Assembly (NCBI GenBank): GCA_025175895.1
Contig: CM046004.1
Span: forward strand, 45,063,359-45,127,358
Direction of reading: 5' to 3'
Source: Wurfbainia villosa
Lineage: Eukaryota; Streptophyta; Magnoliopsida; Zingiberales; Zingiberaceae
Length of the DNA stretch: 64,000 nt
The position numbers and the translations under genes are program-made. Under the pieces are notes generated by a model. The model worked only from the letters and a program-made list of their open reading frames with translations, did no database searches and was not told the origin of the DNA. Below, one piece after another: positions 44,721 to 58,565 of this stretch. Within the stretch, counting starts at the first letter, position 1, and each line of letters begins with the position of its first letter.

Positions 44721-46956
44721 TGTTGGAACGTTGGTGGTTGGCTAGAGGTGGGTGAATAGTTCTCAATCATCGTATGGTGGAATTCATTCGATGATTGCCT
44801 ACAAGTATAATTAGCGCAAGCGAAAAAGTAAAGGTAAAACAAAAGCAATGCTAACAAACGATATAATGTGTGTCATGGCCTCGCCGCTAATCCATGGTCC
44901 GATTCATCTCTGGTGAATCACTCCGAAACCAATTCAATATCGGTCTCTCCCTTTAGCCAAAGCATGGTGGAGGTAAACCTTCTTACAACATAATCACTCT
45001 TTCTTACAATAGATTAGAAATAAGAACAAGAGAAAGAGTTGGAAGCTTGTGGAGCACTTGGATGATCACTTAGAGCATAAGCATTAGCCATCCACAAGCC
45101 CACCCCTTCTCTATAAATAGAGAAGGTTTTTTTCTTCCCGTTAGGCACTAGCAGTCGATTGATGCCCCGATCAGTCGACAGCTCCTGTAGTCATTTCCCA
45201 ATAATGGCTTCTTCCACGTTGGATTTCATCCAACGGCTCCCACATCAGTCGACTGATGGAGCTATCAGTCGAGTGCCAGAAGCTAGCACTCACCTTCTCA
45301 CCATTTTGTGCCTGAAACCCTCATGACCAATTGACTGATGCCATAATCAGTCGACTGGTGGTCTCGGCAGTCGACTGCCAATACTTGGCAGTCGACTGAT
45401 GTCTGGAAAATCCATCCGACACTTAGCCATTTTGGCCAAGTTCACCTAATGAGCTACTTACATTTCACTCATTCTCTCATCTCATTTAAAGTTTCTCGCC
45501 GAAGCTCTCTTCGTTCGCGGCCACGTCCCTCGGCAGCATCAAGAGCACGACTCTGCAATGCTCCTTTGCGTCTCTTGCCCTTGAAGTCTTCTTCCATGGC
45601 TTCTCTTCAAGTCATCTCGTCTGGCGGTCCCTCGGATGCATCAAGTGTACGGCTCTGCAATGCTCCTTCGCCGACTCAAGCACGAGGTTGTGAGTTGGTG
45701 AAACTTGCCAAAGCTCTATGTGCGAATTACTAAGTCCTGCAAGACTCCAATGCACATATCAAATCCAATCATCCTAACTTAAACCCTTTACCACACACAT
45801 CAAAACCATATCACATGGGTTGATTGCCCTAACAATCTCCTCCTTTTTGATGTGTGGCAATCCGTTTAAGTTAGGTAAATAAATACTAATAACATAAGCA
45901 AGGAAAGCATGTAAATAAAAACATGAGTATAACAACTCCCCCTTAAACATGCAACTCCCCCTTAAGACATGTAAATTTTCCCTTTTAGCATGATTAACTT
46001 AAACCTTATCAATTCTCCTCCTTTGACACCATCAAAAACATTTTCTAAATGTTATACACATATGGCATCATCTCTAATGAGGAAAAATACCAAAAACCAA
46101 ACAAAATCTGATAAAATCAGGTTACTGTGCTCGTGCACATTACATCAGTCGACTCATTCAGACTACTAGTCGACTGGCACATAAATTATAGGTTTTCTGA
46201 TTTTCAGGATGAAATTCAGAAATGCACTAGAAATTCCAAAAAATTTGAAAAATTATGAAATTTTGAAACCATAATGTTTTTTAAAGTTCTTTATCAATGA
46301 AAAATGAGTTTTCATGAAAATTACTTATATTTTCAATGATTTTCCAAAAATCCAAAAGCTTAAAAAACAACCAGTATTTTGATTAAGTTTATATCAATTT
46401 TAACACCTAGTTTTGCATTAAATTGTTTCAAAACATGAAAACATAGATTTTAAAGTAAGAAATGGTTTTGAAAACATATGAAATATCCAACCATGATATT
46501 TGGACAATATGTCTATGAATTAAATATAAGCCTTCCCCATGATTGGTCTATTATTGCTATTTTGATACTTAAAATGACCATCTAGATGTCATAGGCATTA
46601 GTGGATCATTTGTATCATCCTATCAACTCACCCATACTATGTTTTCAATCAATGTTATCCTTATGGTGAATGTGAGATGTTCCTAAAGGTATTTATGTAC
46701 TTAACCTTCAAATTCATGCAATTCTACCCATGGTTAAGTATCACTCTAACATACCACATGATCATAAAGACATATATGTATTGATTTCACATTATGATCA
46801 TGAAACAAGTGTATCAATTAATTTGTAATAATGCATTTGGTATAAAATCATGATAATAAGTCAAGTATCACCCAAAGCATGATTTAAACTATTTATGGGT
46901 GCATTATCATCACTCAACACTATTTCAAAAAAATTAAGTCCACACCATCCTAAGTC
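44721..46956 (-). mobile_element. E-related element F, 3' end only
   Basis: Minus strand. LTR 44721-45834 (1114 bp; plus-strand ends TGTTGGAACG and CCCTAACA), PPT at 45835-45848 (minus AAAAAGGAGGAGAT), then the 3' internal region up to 46956, where LTR G begins. The LTR has GCAGAGCCGTxCxCTTGATG units akin to E's GCGAAGCCGTGCGCTTGG, CAGTCGACTG palindromes and the CTATTCACCCACCTCTAGCC end motif. No coding sequence remains. Confidence 0.75.
45850..46956 (-). other. Non-coding 3' internal region of F
   Basis: AT-rich, no frame. On the minus strand it resembles the non-coding 3' part of E3 (for instance the 'gcatttctgaa...ctgaaaat' block at about 7362 and its counterpart near 46215). Confidence 0.55.
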
Positions 46957-47445
46957 TGTAACGCCCGCCCTTCCTGTCCTCCCAACACACATCCTATAGA
47001 CGGGTGACGGTGCTACACGATCATAAATTCATGCATATAACAGTGGAAGCATTTAAAAAAACTTTACAACTTTTAACTCTAATTACATTAACCCAATCAA
47101 CCTAACAATTTAATTATGGCAAAAGGTCTTAGCAATTTATTTAACTAAACATGTATTAACCATTTCAAGGTTCATAAAAATAAACATGAGTAACAACCAT
47201 AGAAAGCATTAACGTCTCCTAATAGTTTACACATAAACTGAAAATAATGCATAAGTCCATATATGAAAAATGATCTCGTCCACCATGCCACTGCCACACA
47301 CATCTTTGCCCTCCTACTGCTCCCTTTAATTTATCCATTCTTTGCCCTTTTCTACAGTACAAGGAAACTAAACTGTAAGCACATAGGCTTAGTAAGATCC
47401 TTTCCTACTCACAAAAATATGCATCATGAGCAATACGTAGTAGTT
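46957..47445. repeat. Truncated Gypsy-type LTR G
   Basis: Begins TGTAACGCCCGCCC, a terminus common in Tekay/Del-type LTRs. Right side is replaced by A LTR sequence from 47446. No gene. Confidence 0.5.
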
Positions 47446-50400
47446 CAATGATGATCCTCTAGTGGAATGGAACATCATTGATGGATCAAGTTTGTGTGGT
47501 TCCGATCCATCGGGTGGCAAAGATCCAACTCCTCCTTAATGGTCCCTATCGTAGCCTAATATAATCCTCAAGAAGTCTAGATCCAACGATGTAAAACAAA
47601 ACTCTAAAACCAACGGTTGAGATTAAATCTCTAGATCCGACGGTTGGGATGAATCCCTAAATCCGACGGTTGGGATGAATCCCTAAATCCGACGGTTGGG
47701 ATGAAACCCTAGATCCGACGGTTGGGATGAAACCCTAGATCCGATGGTTGGGATGAAACCCTAGATCCGACGGTGGAGATTAAATCTCTAGATCTGACGG
47801 TGGAGATTAAAGGAGGCTTAAGCCCAATTCTATAAATAGAGGGCTTAGGCTTGGTGTTAGTAATATATGAGAGATGTCCTAAGGCAATCGCCTTATGTAT
47901 GAACCATTTATATGATAAATGAAGATTCACTATTTGAGTATACATGTTTTATGTATTTGATTGGATCTTAAACTCATTTACTGAATGTCCACGATACGAT
48001 TCACAGCATGAGAGAATTTGTGATTGGATCACAACTAGTGAGTATCTCTACATGTGTAATTGTGATGTATCGGAATTATCCCTAGTCGATGAATTGATGG
48101 ATTTGGACACCATCAATTCTGTCAAGACTAGCACGAGGTATACTCCTTGGTGTATCCAAGCAGCTGATTCTCACTGGCTGGAGACATAGTGATGTCCAGA
48201 GTTGATCGTGGATGCTAGTTATGGTAACTAGTTCATTGGAGTGACCAGCCGTAAGACTTCATATGGTTCTCTGCATATATAGATATGTCAATGAAGTTCT
48301 TACTGTGGCTTAAGTGCGATGTTCCTTTGACTTGCGGTATTCAAGTCATCTTGATCATGGAGACTTATGCTTTGACATCTTAAGCAAACATCTCTAAGGA
48401 GATGTGGACCCGGGATGATTGGGTATAAGTCGAAGTGATCGAAGGTGTTTGAATAGCCTATAAAGGATTCACCACTCCTTGCGAGGATATGTATACCCAT
48501 GGCCTCTCGTCGGATTGTTACTAAAGTCTTTGGCCAAAGCATTACATGTTTAGAGTAAGGTACTCTTCGATACATGTGGAGTAACTAGAATCCGTAGGAT
48601 GAGGAAATGATACTTGGGCTAGGTGTGACGTAGTCAGCCTAGTGGGGACTGACACAATAGACCATGTCCTGAACCAAGTGGGTATAAGATGAGTGAAGGG
48701 AATGGGGCACGATTCATTCGAGCTACTGAAGGGTTTCAGAAAAAGTTCTGGATCAACCGTTGATCTTTTCGGTTAATTGGGGATCATGATGTACTACTAG
48801 GTGCCACTCATGATCGTTCTATAATTAATGGTTAATTATAGACGGCCAACATAAACCGAGAACCTATTTGGTCACACGCACAACGAGTGTAATCCAAAGG
48901 ATTTAAAACGAGCTTGAGAATGGGATTCTCAGACCGAGAGAAACTATGTTTGGTTGGACCAAACATAAAGCGAGCATGAAATTGTTTCAGTCGCAATGGA
49001 AGCGTGGATGGGCTGCGTCTTATGAAGACGTAATGGATGGACCAAAATGGTTTGGTTCTAATCCAATGGATAAGAATAAACCAAAGGGTTTGGTTTATTT
49101 TAAACGAATGAACCAAAAGTTGGTTCGGTTCGTTTTAACTTAAAATAAACCATCATGGTTTGGTTTATTTTAACTTATCTTAATGGAGCGGGTTAACGGG
49201 CCTAATGGTTATGATTTAATAACCATTAAGAGAATTAGTTCTCTATAAAATAGGGCTTAAGGGTTTTGTGAAAATCAAGAAGAGGCAACCCTAATTGGCG
49301 CCACCCTCTCTCCCTCTTGTTGTTGGCGTCAGCAATAAGAGCAACCAACCTCATTGAGCTGCTGCCATCTCCTTGCCGGCGTCAAGCCCGGCGGTGGACC
49401 TCCGGCGACCCTCCGGTGATCTCCCTTGGGTTCGGTGTAAAGGTGAGACTCCATCTCTTCTTTAGGCGGCGCCTATTTCCACCACCAAAGCTGTCCAGTT
49501 TTCGGACAGCTTCTTCTCCTCGTCGGAGCGTCGTTTGGGCGGCGGTTAGTGCTCGACAGCGGATAACATACCGGGATTTGATCTCCGGTAATCCTCTGAG
49601 GTGGAGGACGAAGGATTCGTCCAATCGGCCGAATACCTCTCCGGAGAAGCAAGTCTTGAGGACTTGTTTTAGGTCCGAATTTGGATTCGGACCGTGATCA
49701 TCTCTCGATCACGTCGTCTTCAACACGAGGCTAGTAACCCGTACGAAGACGAAGCTCGTGGCTTGGCGAAGTCATCCCGAGGAGCTCGGCGTGGATACGG
49801 ATAGAGACGATTCTTACGAGAATCGTTCCGGTTGATGCCGTTCCCGCTACACGTCATACGGAAGGTATAACGTAGTTTAATTTCTTTTATTGCAATTTTA
49901 ATTTACGGTTATGTCTACACTTGTTGTAATTGCATGCGTGTGTTGTGTGTGTTGTAATAAATAGGAGTATTTATTATTTTTATTGCTTCCGCTGTGCTCA
50001 TGTTTACGAAACATGATCGAACACACACACGCCGCGGTGCCGGAAACCCAACACTTGGGCGGCAAGGAAGTGATTGGAAATTAGGGTTTTTCTCATCTAA
50101 AAGTGGGCGGCAACAAACCCTAGAGGAGCTAGGGTTTTGGGCAGCTAGAAGTGGGCGGCAAGCTTGGTTCTCCCTAGGGTTTTTGCCGGCGCCCCTCATC
50201 CTCTTCTCATCCATTGCCGGTGCTCTTCCCTTCATCCTTTTCTCCTTGGTGGCCGATGGTTCTCCATTCCCTTGGTAGCCAGCACTTCTCCAACTTCTAG
50301 GTGGCCAGCGGCAACATTGTCACAAGGTTGGCCGGCGCTCAACCATTCACTCCTTGGCCGGTGGTTACATCGAGCTCCTTGGCTTGGTGGCCGGTTCTAG

Positions 50401-50882
50401 AAAGGAGAAGGAGTTTTGTTTGGTTCTTCTCTTTGTTCGCAGCGAACAATGAAGGGAAGAACGCGATCTAGGAGGCTTCTACTCGTGGAGGATCTTCGCC
50501 CACACGACGTCCACAAGGAGGATAGGACATACGGTAGAAGATCGTGAGGTATACAAGTTTTACAACTTTATTTTCTGATCTTAGCATGTTCTTTTATGTG
50601 TTGATTATACAAGTGTGCATTTGTATATATTTTTTATAATCATGGACCCCAAAGACAAACACAAAAACCGGCGATCCATCCGTCGTCTCTTCCGCGGCTA
50701 ACCAACTAGAAGAGTTGGGTTGCTTGAACAACTAGTTTGTTCAAGCGATCACTCAAGTTGTTAGCACGACGACGAGTTGGTTGTGCTAACGAAACTCATC
50801 CCATCCGGATTAGTTCTTTCATTAGTGAAAATTTTAATCCTGGGACATGGGAGCCAATGAGCCTCCGATGCAACGACCAACA
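47446..50882 (+). repeat. A LTR, left-truncated, split by solo B LTR
   Basis: Matches 4312-5610 before and after the B insertion, ending GACCAACA at 50882. The tandem array lies at 47590-47810. Left part of the LTR absent. Confidence 0.82.
47875..50053 (+). mobile_element. Second solo LTR of family B (2179 bp)
   Basis: TGTTAGTAATATATG to GAAACCCAACA, flanked by CTTGG at 47870-47874 and 50054-50058. The intact target (AAGCTTGGGCGGCAAGG) is visible in the A LTR at about 4796. Confidence 0.95.
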
Positions 50883-51613
50883 TAAAGAAAATACCGCAAC
50901 AAATCCAAAAGGTTATGTGTGAACACCAACAAATGTCCAACAATACAAACCACCAAATGAATCCAAGTTCATAACAAGAAACATACGATAATCCAAAAGT
51001 CAGGACCCTCGGAAGTGAGATGAGATGGTATCAACTAGTGATGCTCCAAGCCCATCACAAAGTCTTCTACATGGCACCTGGGCGATATGAAAATCCAAGG
51101 TCTATGGTGGTGAGTATAAAACTCAGAGGTAATACGAAAGATAGTGCATGTATATCATATAACACATGAGGGTCAATGATATACAGTCTAAAGGTTTAAT
51201 AGATAACTACCAGTATAATTTAATATTGACATATACCAAAAGATCAACTGAACAACATACAATATTGACATACTTGAAGATCTGCAACGATAACCTGAGC
51301 ACATATACCACAATATAACACATACAATATTGAAGAACAACACTACCTCTGTAATCAATAAACCACCTTACCAACATTCTATAACAAATACAACAACAAA
51401 CCTGGTCCATCCCATACCACATCATGATACTGGTCAAAGGCATACAACAGTCTGATCAACTCGTACACTGGTATCCCACACACAACCATATAGAATATGC
51501 AAGTAGCATGCAAGATGATGTACAACCATATGCAACAAACATAGCTCAAACAAATGCAACAACACAAGTATATATAGACTTTATCTATATATATACTGAT
51601 CACACTCACATTA

Positions 51614-51677
<64 letters not shown>

Positions 51678-51713
51678 GCAGATGCATGGTCATGCCTGTA
51701 CACCCCACTCGCT
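50881..51713 (-). repeat. Gypsy C LTR fragment
   Basis: Homologous to about 7702-8490. Bounded left by the A LTR end and right by an A' LTR. Contains a (TA)30 run. Confidence 0.78.
51616..51675. repeat. (TA)30 microsatellite
   Basis: About 60 bp of uninterrupted TA. The homologous place in C1 (about 8401-8420) is short and imperfect. Confidence 0.95.
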
Positions 51714-53236
51714 TGTAGGGATGTATACTTAAAAGTCTATCTTTTGTATGAACATCTTCATTTTGAAATAAGAATCACATGATCTTTGTTTGCATTTTTA
51801 TAGTTATGAAATATTGTCTAATATATTACATTGTAGATAACATGGTGTGTGGTGTCACACGGGAGATCATGTTATCAACTCCTTGTAAAGTATAAGTAAA
51901 GGCTCACAACCGAGATGACTTTGGACAAACCATCGGAATGGTTGTAGTGTGATTTGGTATTGGTTTGTCTTGACCATAGAATCACACTAGCGCACTTTGT
52001 GTGTATTGAGCAGGACCGACTTAGAGGTGATTCGATTTATTGCTGACTACATAATCGAATCGGACCTCAGATATTATTTTGTACATTCTCTTAATCCCGA
52101 TATAATAACGGGCACATATACTTAGTATTCATCTCTTTGATTTACCAATGGGCGAGATTTATAGATTAAATTGATAGGCTCGGTAAGTTGGGAGATGATA
52201 TTATTTATATGGTGTGCCATTGATTATAGGAGGAAATCGTGTCCTATATATTAGGATGATGATGTCCCCTTGAGGAGCTCATAAGGTTCATCATGTAAAC
52301 CCTGTAGGTGGACTTGGTCCGGCATGATGAAAAGGTTGAGTGGTACTACTCATGGAGTTAGATGTTGATTAATTAATTGTCAGTAAATTAATTAATCGAT
52401 AGACATTCGAGATCTTAAACACGGGGAGAAAATGTACAAATAATATATGGAGCCCATATTATCTTATGGGGGTTGGTGAGGTAGATCAATGATAATCCTT
52501 TAGTGGATTGGATTATCATTGATGGATCGGGCTTTATGTCGGCTTGATCCATAGGTGGCCAAGATCCAACTCCTACTCATGGTCCCTAATGTAGCCTATT
52601 AAAACCTCATGAAGCTTAGATCCAATGGATAGAAACAAAACTCTAGATCCAAAGGTAGAGATTAAATCTCTAAGATCCGACGGTTGAGATTAAATCTCTA
52701 GATCCGACGATTGAGATTAAATCCCAAGAACAAATGGTGGAGATTAAAAGGAGGCTTATCCCTAACTCTATAAAAAGAGGACAAGGGGTTTGCGTGGAGA
52801 ATTAATCAAGAGGAGCTAGGGTTTTGGAGTTGGCGGCAAGAAGAGGAGCTAGGGTTTGGGCTTGGGCAGCACCTAATAAGGAATGTTTTCCTTGACTTCT
52901 CCTTCTTCCTCAAGCAGCCGGCGCCCCTTGAAGCTCTTCCAGCCTTTGGATGGCATCCAAACTCCCTCTTCTCCTTCTCCTTGGCTGGTGGAACAAAGGT
53001 TTAGGGTCCTCCCTTGAAGCTTTAGGCTGGCAACCCTTAATCTCTTCTTCTTTCTTGGCCGGCCACAAAGCTCCATCCTTGGAGGTTGTTGGTTGGATGA
53101 AAGAAGGAATAGAGCTTTGTTTCTATTCTTCCTCTTTCTCAGAACGAGCAAGGAAGGAAGATTGGCGATCTAGGAGCTTCAACTTTTGGTAGATCGTCGC
53201 CCACACGACATTCGAAAGGAGGAAGGTCATACATTA
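51714..53236 (+). repeat. A' LTR, right-truncated
   Basis: TGTAGGGATGTATACTT onward, matching 32871 to about 34390. TATAAAAA box at 52769-52776. Ends abruptly after GGTCATACATTA, where an A-like leader piece begins. Confidence 0.8.
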
Positions 53237-54597
53237 AATAGATTTTAGTCTCGGCTCGGATCTCCGGATGACTCGTACATGGCGTAGGAGGAGCGGACGA
53301 GAAGGCGATGCGACGGGAGACATATTGAAGACAAAAGCCATAATAGATGGAAAATAATTTATTTTTCATATTTATTATTTTTTGTTTGATATGCATGTCA
53401 TAGGCTAAGAAAATTCCTCAATTTCAAATTACTAAGTGGGAGAGGAAAATCCCGAAGATACTCGGCGTGGATACGGATAGAGACAATTCTAGCAAGAATC
53501 GTTCCGGTTGATGCCTTTCCCGCTACTCGTGATACGTCAGGTATACATAGTATAAATTTCCTTTTATTGAAAAATTTGAATTTACGGTTATGTCTACACA
53601 TGTTGTACTATGCATGCGTGTGATGTGTGTGTTGTAATAAATTAGATTTATTATTTTATTCCTTCCGCTGTGCACATGTTTATGAAACATGTTCGAACAC
53701 ACACTCGCCGCGGTGCCGGAAACCCAACAGTGATATCATAGCTCAGGTTGTGTTTCGACATAATCGTAAAATTGTTTTTCAATAGTCATAATGATATTTC
53801 TGGAAATTTTCTACTTTTGGAAAGTTAGAATTATTTATGGAAATTTTTAATTTTGGAAAGTCTACAAATATTTATGGAAATCTTCTACTTTTGGAAAGTT
53901 GGAAGTATTTATGGAAATTGATATTTTCCATAAATAAATTATTTGATTAGATTTTGGAAATTTGTTTCCTAATTTAATTATGATTTGATTTGGGAAATCA
54001 AATCTTTAAATATTTTATTTCCATAAGTAGTTTTGATGATTTAGGAAATTGGTTTCCTAAATTGACTTTCCTTAATCAACTATTTCCACAAATAAAATAT
54101 GTGATTAGATTTGGAAATTTATTTCCTAATTTAATCATGATTTGATTTGGAGAATCATATTTTATTTCCATAAATAGTTATGACATATAAAGAAGTATTG
54201 TACATGACATAATTGTATGCCATGTAATTGCATTAGATGCATATCATTATGTTATGCGTGTCGTGACATGTAGATGTATGCCATGTCATGTAGATAATAG
54301 TTATTTGCATGCAAAGAGGATGAGACATAAAACCCTAACTCAATAATAAAGCCTACACCTTCCATTAATATGGTTAGAACCAGAGTTCCATTTTTTTGTT
54401 CGGGTTGTTGGACTCTCTCCAAGACCGGCTCGAACCCGAACATGTTCAAACCATGGAATAGTTTAATACTAATATGGTAAGAGTCAGAGGTCAATCGTTA
54501 GCTTTGGTTGTTGGACTCTCTCCAAGCTGGGCTAATTGGTTGAATGCACTATAACCATATTAAAACTATTTCTCGATTAATGGGTTGGCCTTAACCT
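53237..54597 (+). other. Mosaic: A-like leader, B LTR end, B PBS and leader
   Basis: 53237-53450 matches the A leader at 186-400. 53451-53729 matches the last 280 bp of B LTRs. A degenerate PBS, TGATATCATAGC, follows at 53731-53742, then AT-rich leader with repeated 'ggaaatttattccta' type blocks (53780-54180) and two 'gttgttggactctctccaag' copies (about 54405 and 54505). No gene. Confidence 0.7.
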
Positions 54598-56363
54598 GGA
54601 GATCATGTTATCGACTCCTTGTAAAGTATAAGTAAAGGCTCACAACAGAGATGACTTTGGACAAAACATCGGAATAGTTGTAGTGTGATTTGGTATTGGT
54701 TTGTCTTGACCATAGAATCACACTAGTGCACTTTGTGTGTATTGAGCAGGACCGACTTAGAGGTGATTCGATTTATTACTGACTACATAATCGAATCGGA
54801 CCTCAGATATTATTTAGTACATGCTCTTAATCCCGATATAATAACGGGCACATATACTTAGTATTCATCTCTTTGATTTACCAATGGGCGAGATTTATAG
54901 ATTAAATTGATAGGCTCGGTAAGTTGGGAGATGATATTATTTATATGGTGTGCCATTGATTATAGGAGGAAACCGTGTCCTATATATTAGGATGATGATG
55001 TCCCCTTGAGGAGCTCATAAGGTTCATCATTTAAACCCTACAGGTGGACTTGGTCCGGCATGATGAAAAGGTTGAGTGGTACTACTCATGGAGTTAAATA
55101 TTGATTAATTAATGGTCAGTAAATTAATTAATCGATGGACATTCGAGATCTTAAACACGAGAAGAAAATATACAAATAATATATGGAGCCCATATTATCA
55201 TATGGGGGTTGGTGAGGTAGATCGATGATGATCCTTTAGTGGATAGGATTATTATTAGTGGATTGGACTTTATGTGGGCTTGATCCATGGGTGGCCAAGA
55301 CCCAACTCCTCCTCATGGTCCCTAATGTAGCCTATTAACACCTCATGAATCTTAGATCCAATGGATAGAAACAAAACTCTAGATCCATAGGTAGAGATTG
55401 AATCTCTAAAATCCGACAGTTGAGATTAAATCTCTAGATCCGACGGTTGAGATTAAATCTCTAGAACCAATGGTAGAGATTAAAAGGAGGCTTATCCCTA
55501 ACTCTATAAAGGGAGCTTGAGGGGTTGGTGTGGAAAAATAATCAAGAGAGGCTTAGGTTTTGGAGTTGGCAGCAAAGCTAGGGTTAGGGTTTTGGAGGAG
55601 GTGGCGGCACCAAATAAGGAAGGTGATCCCTTTCTTCTTCTTCCTTCAAGGTGGCCGGTGTCCAGCTTGTTCTCCCAGCCCTTTTCCAGCCATTGGCCGA
55701 TGGACAAAGAGTCTCCTCTCTTCTCCTTGAGTGGTGGAAAGAAGACTTAGGGGTCTCCCTTGGTGTCTTGGTTGTTTTCCATCATCATCTCCTTCTCCTA
55801 GTTGGCCGGCGGCGAGGATTCCTTTTGTTCCTTGTTGGTTTGTTTTAGGAAGGAGAAGAACCTTGTTTCAATTCTTCCTCTTGCTTTGGAAGAGCAAGGA
55901 AGGAAGATTTGTGATCTTAGAGCTTCGACTTTTGGTAGATCGTCGCCCACATGACGTCCGAAAGGAGGAAGGTCATACATTAGAAGATCGAGAGGTATAT
56001 CTATTCTCTAATTTTTATATGTTACATGTTTGTATTTGTTTTTCAATTATGAGCATGATATAATTCTGTTTTATGGATAAATAATACTTGGATCCCGAAC
56101 ATAAATACAAAAACCGGTGATCTGGACATCGTCTATTCCACGGCTACTCGTAGAATAGAGGATGGTCGCTTGAACAACGAGTTTGTTCAAGTGACCTCTC
56201 TAAACGAATAACACGATGATGACTTGGTTGTTTGGGCAATCCCTTGTGTCTAGGATTAAATTTTTTAATCTGGAGACATCGATGGGATCGCCATGAACAA
56301 ACGACCGAGGTGAAGTGGGAAGCGAAGTTTCCCCCTCACCGACTCGATAAACAAAACCCTTCA

Positions 56364-56660
56364 AAATTCTACCATCTCCAACACCTGAAGATCCATAGTA
56401 AGGATATGCCCATCAAAATCCAATGGGAAACTCTTGATTTCTTGATGGCTAGTTAGCACCTCTCCTAATGGCAAAGATATCGCTAACCCACAAGAATGAA
56501 CCATTGGAATTCTTCCAATCCTACCTAGAAATATTCTAGATACTAATGAATGTGAACTACCAGTATCAACTGGTAAAACTGCTATGTGGGTACCTTTGGA
56601 TAGTACACCACTAGAGTTGCAGGATACATAATAGCTATTGGCATTATTGAAGAGGCACAC
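56364..56660 (-). pseudogene. C2 aspartic protease
   Basis: Minus strand reads GTHIAVLPVDTGSSHSLVS with the DTG active site, LAISLPLGEVL and DLQVLEMVEF, a Ty3-type protease. It is cut at 56364 by the A' LTR, so the DVILGMDWL end is missing. Confidence 0.8.
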
Positions 56661-56683
56661 CCCTGTTTGTGATACAGCTGTGC

Positions 56684-57800
56684 CTATGGAGGTAATGGTT
56701 GCTTCTGATCGTACGCCTGAGTCCTTGGTGGTGTCCTCTGCTGTCGATGCCGGCTAGACTTCTTTCCCTTATTGGAGTTATCTGAAAACTCCAACAGTGC
56801 TCTCAAAGTACACTCCTGACTTGTATTCCCCGAATGCTTGAAATAATAGCAAATAAGCTGCTCCAGGGGACACTCTGGAACTTTATGGATTTTCGATCCA
56901 CATCTATAACACCCGATCCAGTTCTGGCCCTTTTGACTCTTCTGAGAACCTCCAGAATACTCAGAAGTTGGACGCTTCCCTTTCTGCAATCTAGATGACC
57001 CCTCTGTAGCACCTCGAGTATCTCCTTTTTGATCTTGCTTCTTCTTAGCCTCATTTGCTCCGCTTCTCAACATCCTTCTCCCTCAAAATCTACTAGGATG
57101 TCATCTCAATAAAAATAGCCCAATCCAATGCCTCTCTATCAGAGTTAATCAAAGACCCTGACATTCTGGCCAGAATATATGTAGCTAGACCCTGATTAAA
57201 CTAAAACATCCGATCTCCATCCCGAGTCACCAGATGAGGGTAGAACTCTGCAAGTCTAGTAAATTCTGCATTATACTCCATAACAGATCCGTCACCTTGC
57301 TTCAAGCTCAAGAACTCCTGACGACGAGCCATAGAAAATGCAGAAGGGAAATATTGCCTCCAAAAAACATCTCGAAATGCTGACCATGAAATCTCACGGT
57401 TCCCAATTATGGTTTTCTACATCTTCCACTAAGTAACTGCCTGATCTCGAAGGTGGTATGCAGCTAAGCCCACTTTCTCCTCGTCTGTACAACTCACATA
57501 CTCGAAAGTGTCTTCTAAATTATCCAGCCAAGCACGAGCAATCCATGGATCAGACTCCCCTCGCAACAAAGTAAGTCAATCCTTGGCCGAACGTGCCAAT
57601 ACAAGTATCCATGCTTTATCATTGAGCCCACTGAAATTTGCAAGTACCAGCATAATCGGAGGTATATACGAATTTTGAGATTCCGAACCTCCGATATGGG
57701 GATGATGAGGTAGTTCCTGAGTAACGGGCTGAGTCGTAGCAGTCTCTTGTCCCACCGCTCTAGATGGTCACCATGGTGGATGACCCTTACTACAACTCTG
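56684..57800 (-). pseudogene. gag: C2 gag
   Basis: Duplicate of 35324-36484. 56684-57073 has CYRCGSKIHKVPEC and a second degenerate knuckle. The capsid block at about 57080-57330 is readable but interrupted by stops. Start near 57812 (MAPVQ). Confidence 0.78.
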
Positions 57801-58034
57801 TACAGGTGCCATAACTCTGTCTGTTAATACCTACTAAACAATTTTAGTTTAGTATCTAACCAGAATATAAGGTATCAAGAATTCTTACTTCGTGCTGCTT
57901 GAAGCTCATGTAGCTGTCGATCCCATCTCACAAAAACCAAAACAAAAACAAAAACAAAATGACATCCGAGAACCAAAACTCAACGAAAACATTAATGTAT
58001 GACATTGTAAACTTGACTCTGATATCAATAAAAT

Positions 58035-58169
58035 TTTCATGCCCCGGAGGTGTACCCTGTTCGGCCAACAGACAGAATCCCTACCTTATGACAATTTAGA
58101 ATACAATCGATACACAACCATCTAGTCACAACCAACACATCAAGAATGATATATATAAGAAAACCAACA
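58035..58169 (-). repeat. C2 5' LTR, truncated
   Basis: Same 135 bp as 36700-36834; the terminal TGTCACG reads TTTCATG. Confidence 0.75.
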
Positions 58170-58556
58170 AAGGGATATGATGTGAGTGAAACATATAAAG
58201 TTTTAGAAGTAGTTTTCACTTACATCTCACTACATTTTATGTTAGTTTCATGCATATGTTAATCTATTTTGTACGCATTTTCTATTTTCTAGTTCGGAGG
58301 TCTGCTCTTTGTACTTTTGTGTGCAGGTTAGCATTTCGAGTGAAAAAGGTACACTTTCGGAGTAAAAGGACATTTTGCAGCTAGACGCAGAGTGGGACAC
58401 GGCCAGGGTGTGTGTCTACACACGGCCATGTTCGATGGGCGAGATCAGCCACCCCAAGGCCGCATATGGGCTGGCTGTGTGGAAACACACGGCCTGGCCG
58501 CAAGATTTGCGTGACTAGGGATTTTTTCAGATTTTTCAGCAGTCCGATGTGGTGTC

Positions 58557-58565
58557 TATATAAGG
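58557..58565 (+). promoter_or_regulatory. TATA box of H2 LTR
   Basis: TATATAAGG followed by ATGGCTCCGTC; identical context at 37245-37253. Confidence 0.55.

Noticed and set aside
45108..45127. TTCTCTATAAATAGAGAA as a two-way promoter in F
   Set aside because: Nearly symmetric around a TATA-like core, but only one copy is visible and orientation of use cannot be decided.
49317..49697. 126-codon frame in the second solo B LTR
   Set aside because: Not preserved in the first B LTR (10892-11280 reads differently); GC-rich LTR sequence.
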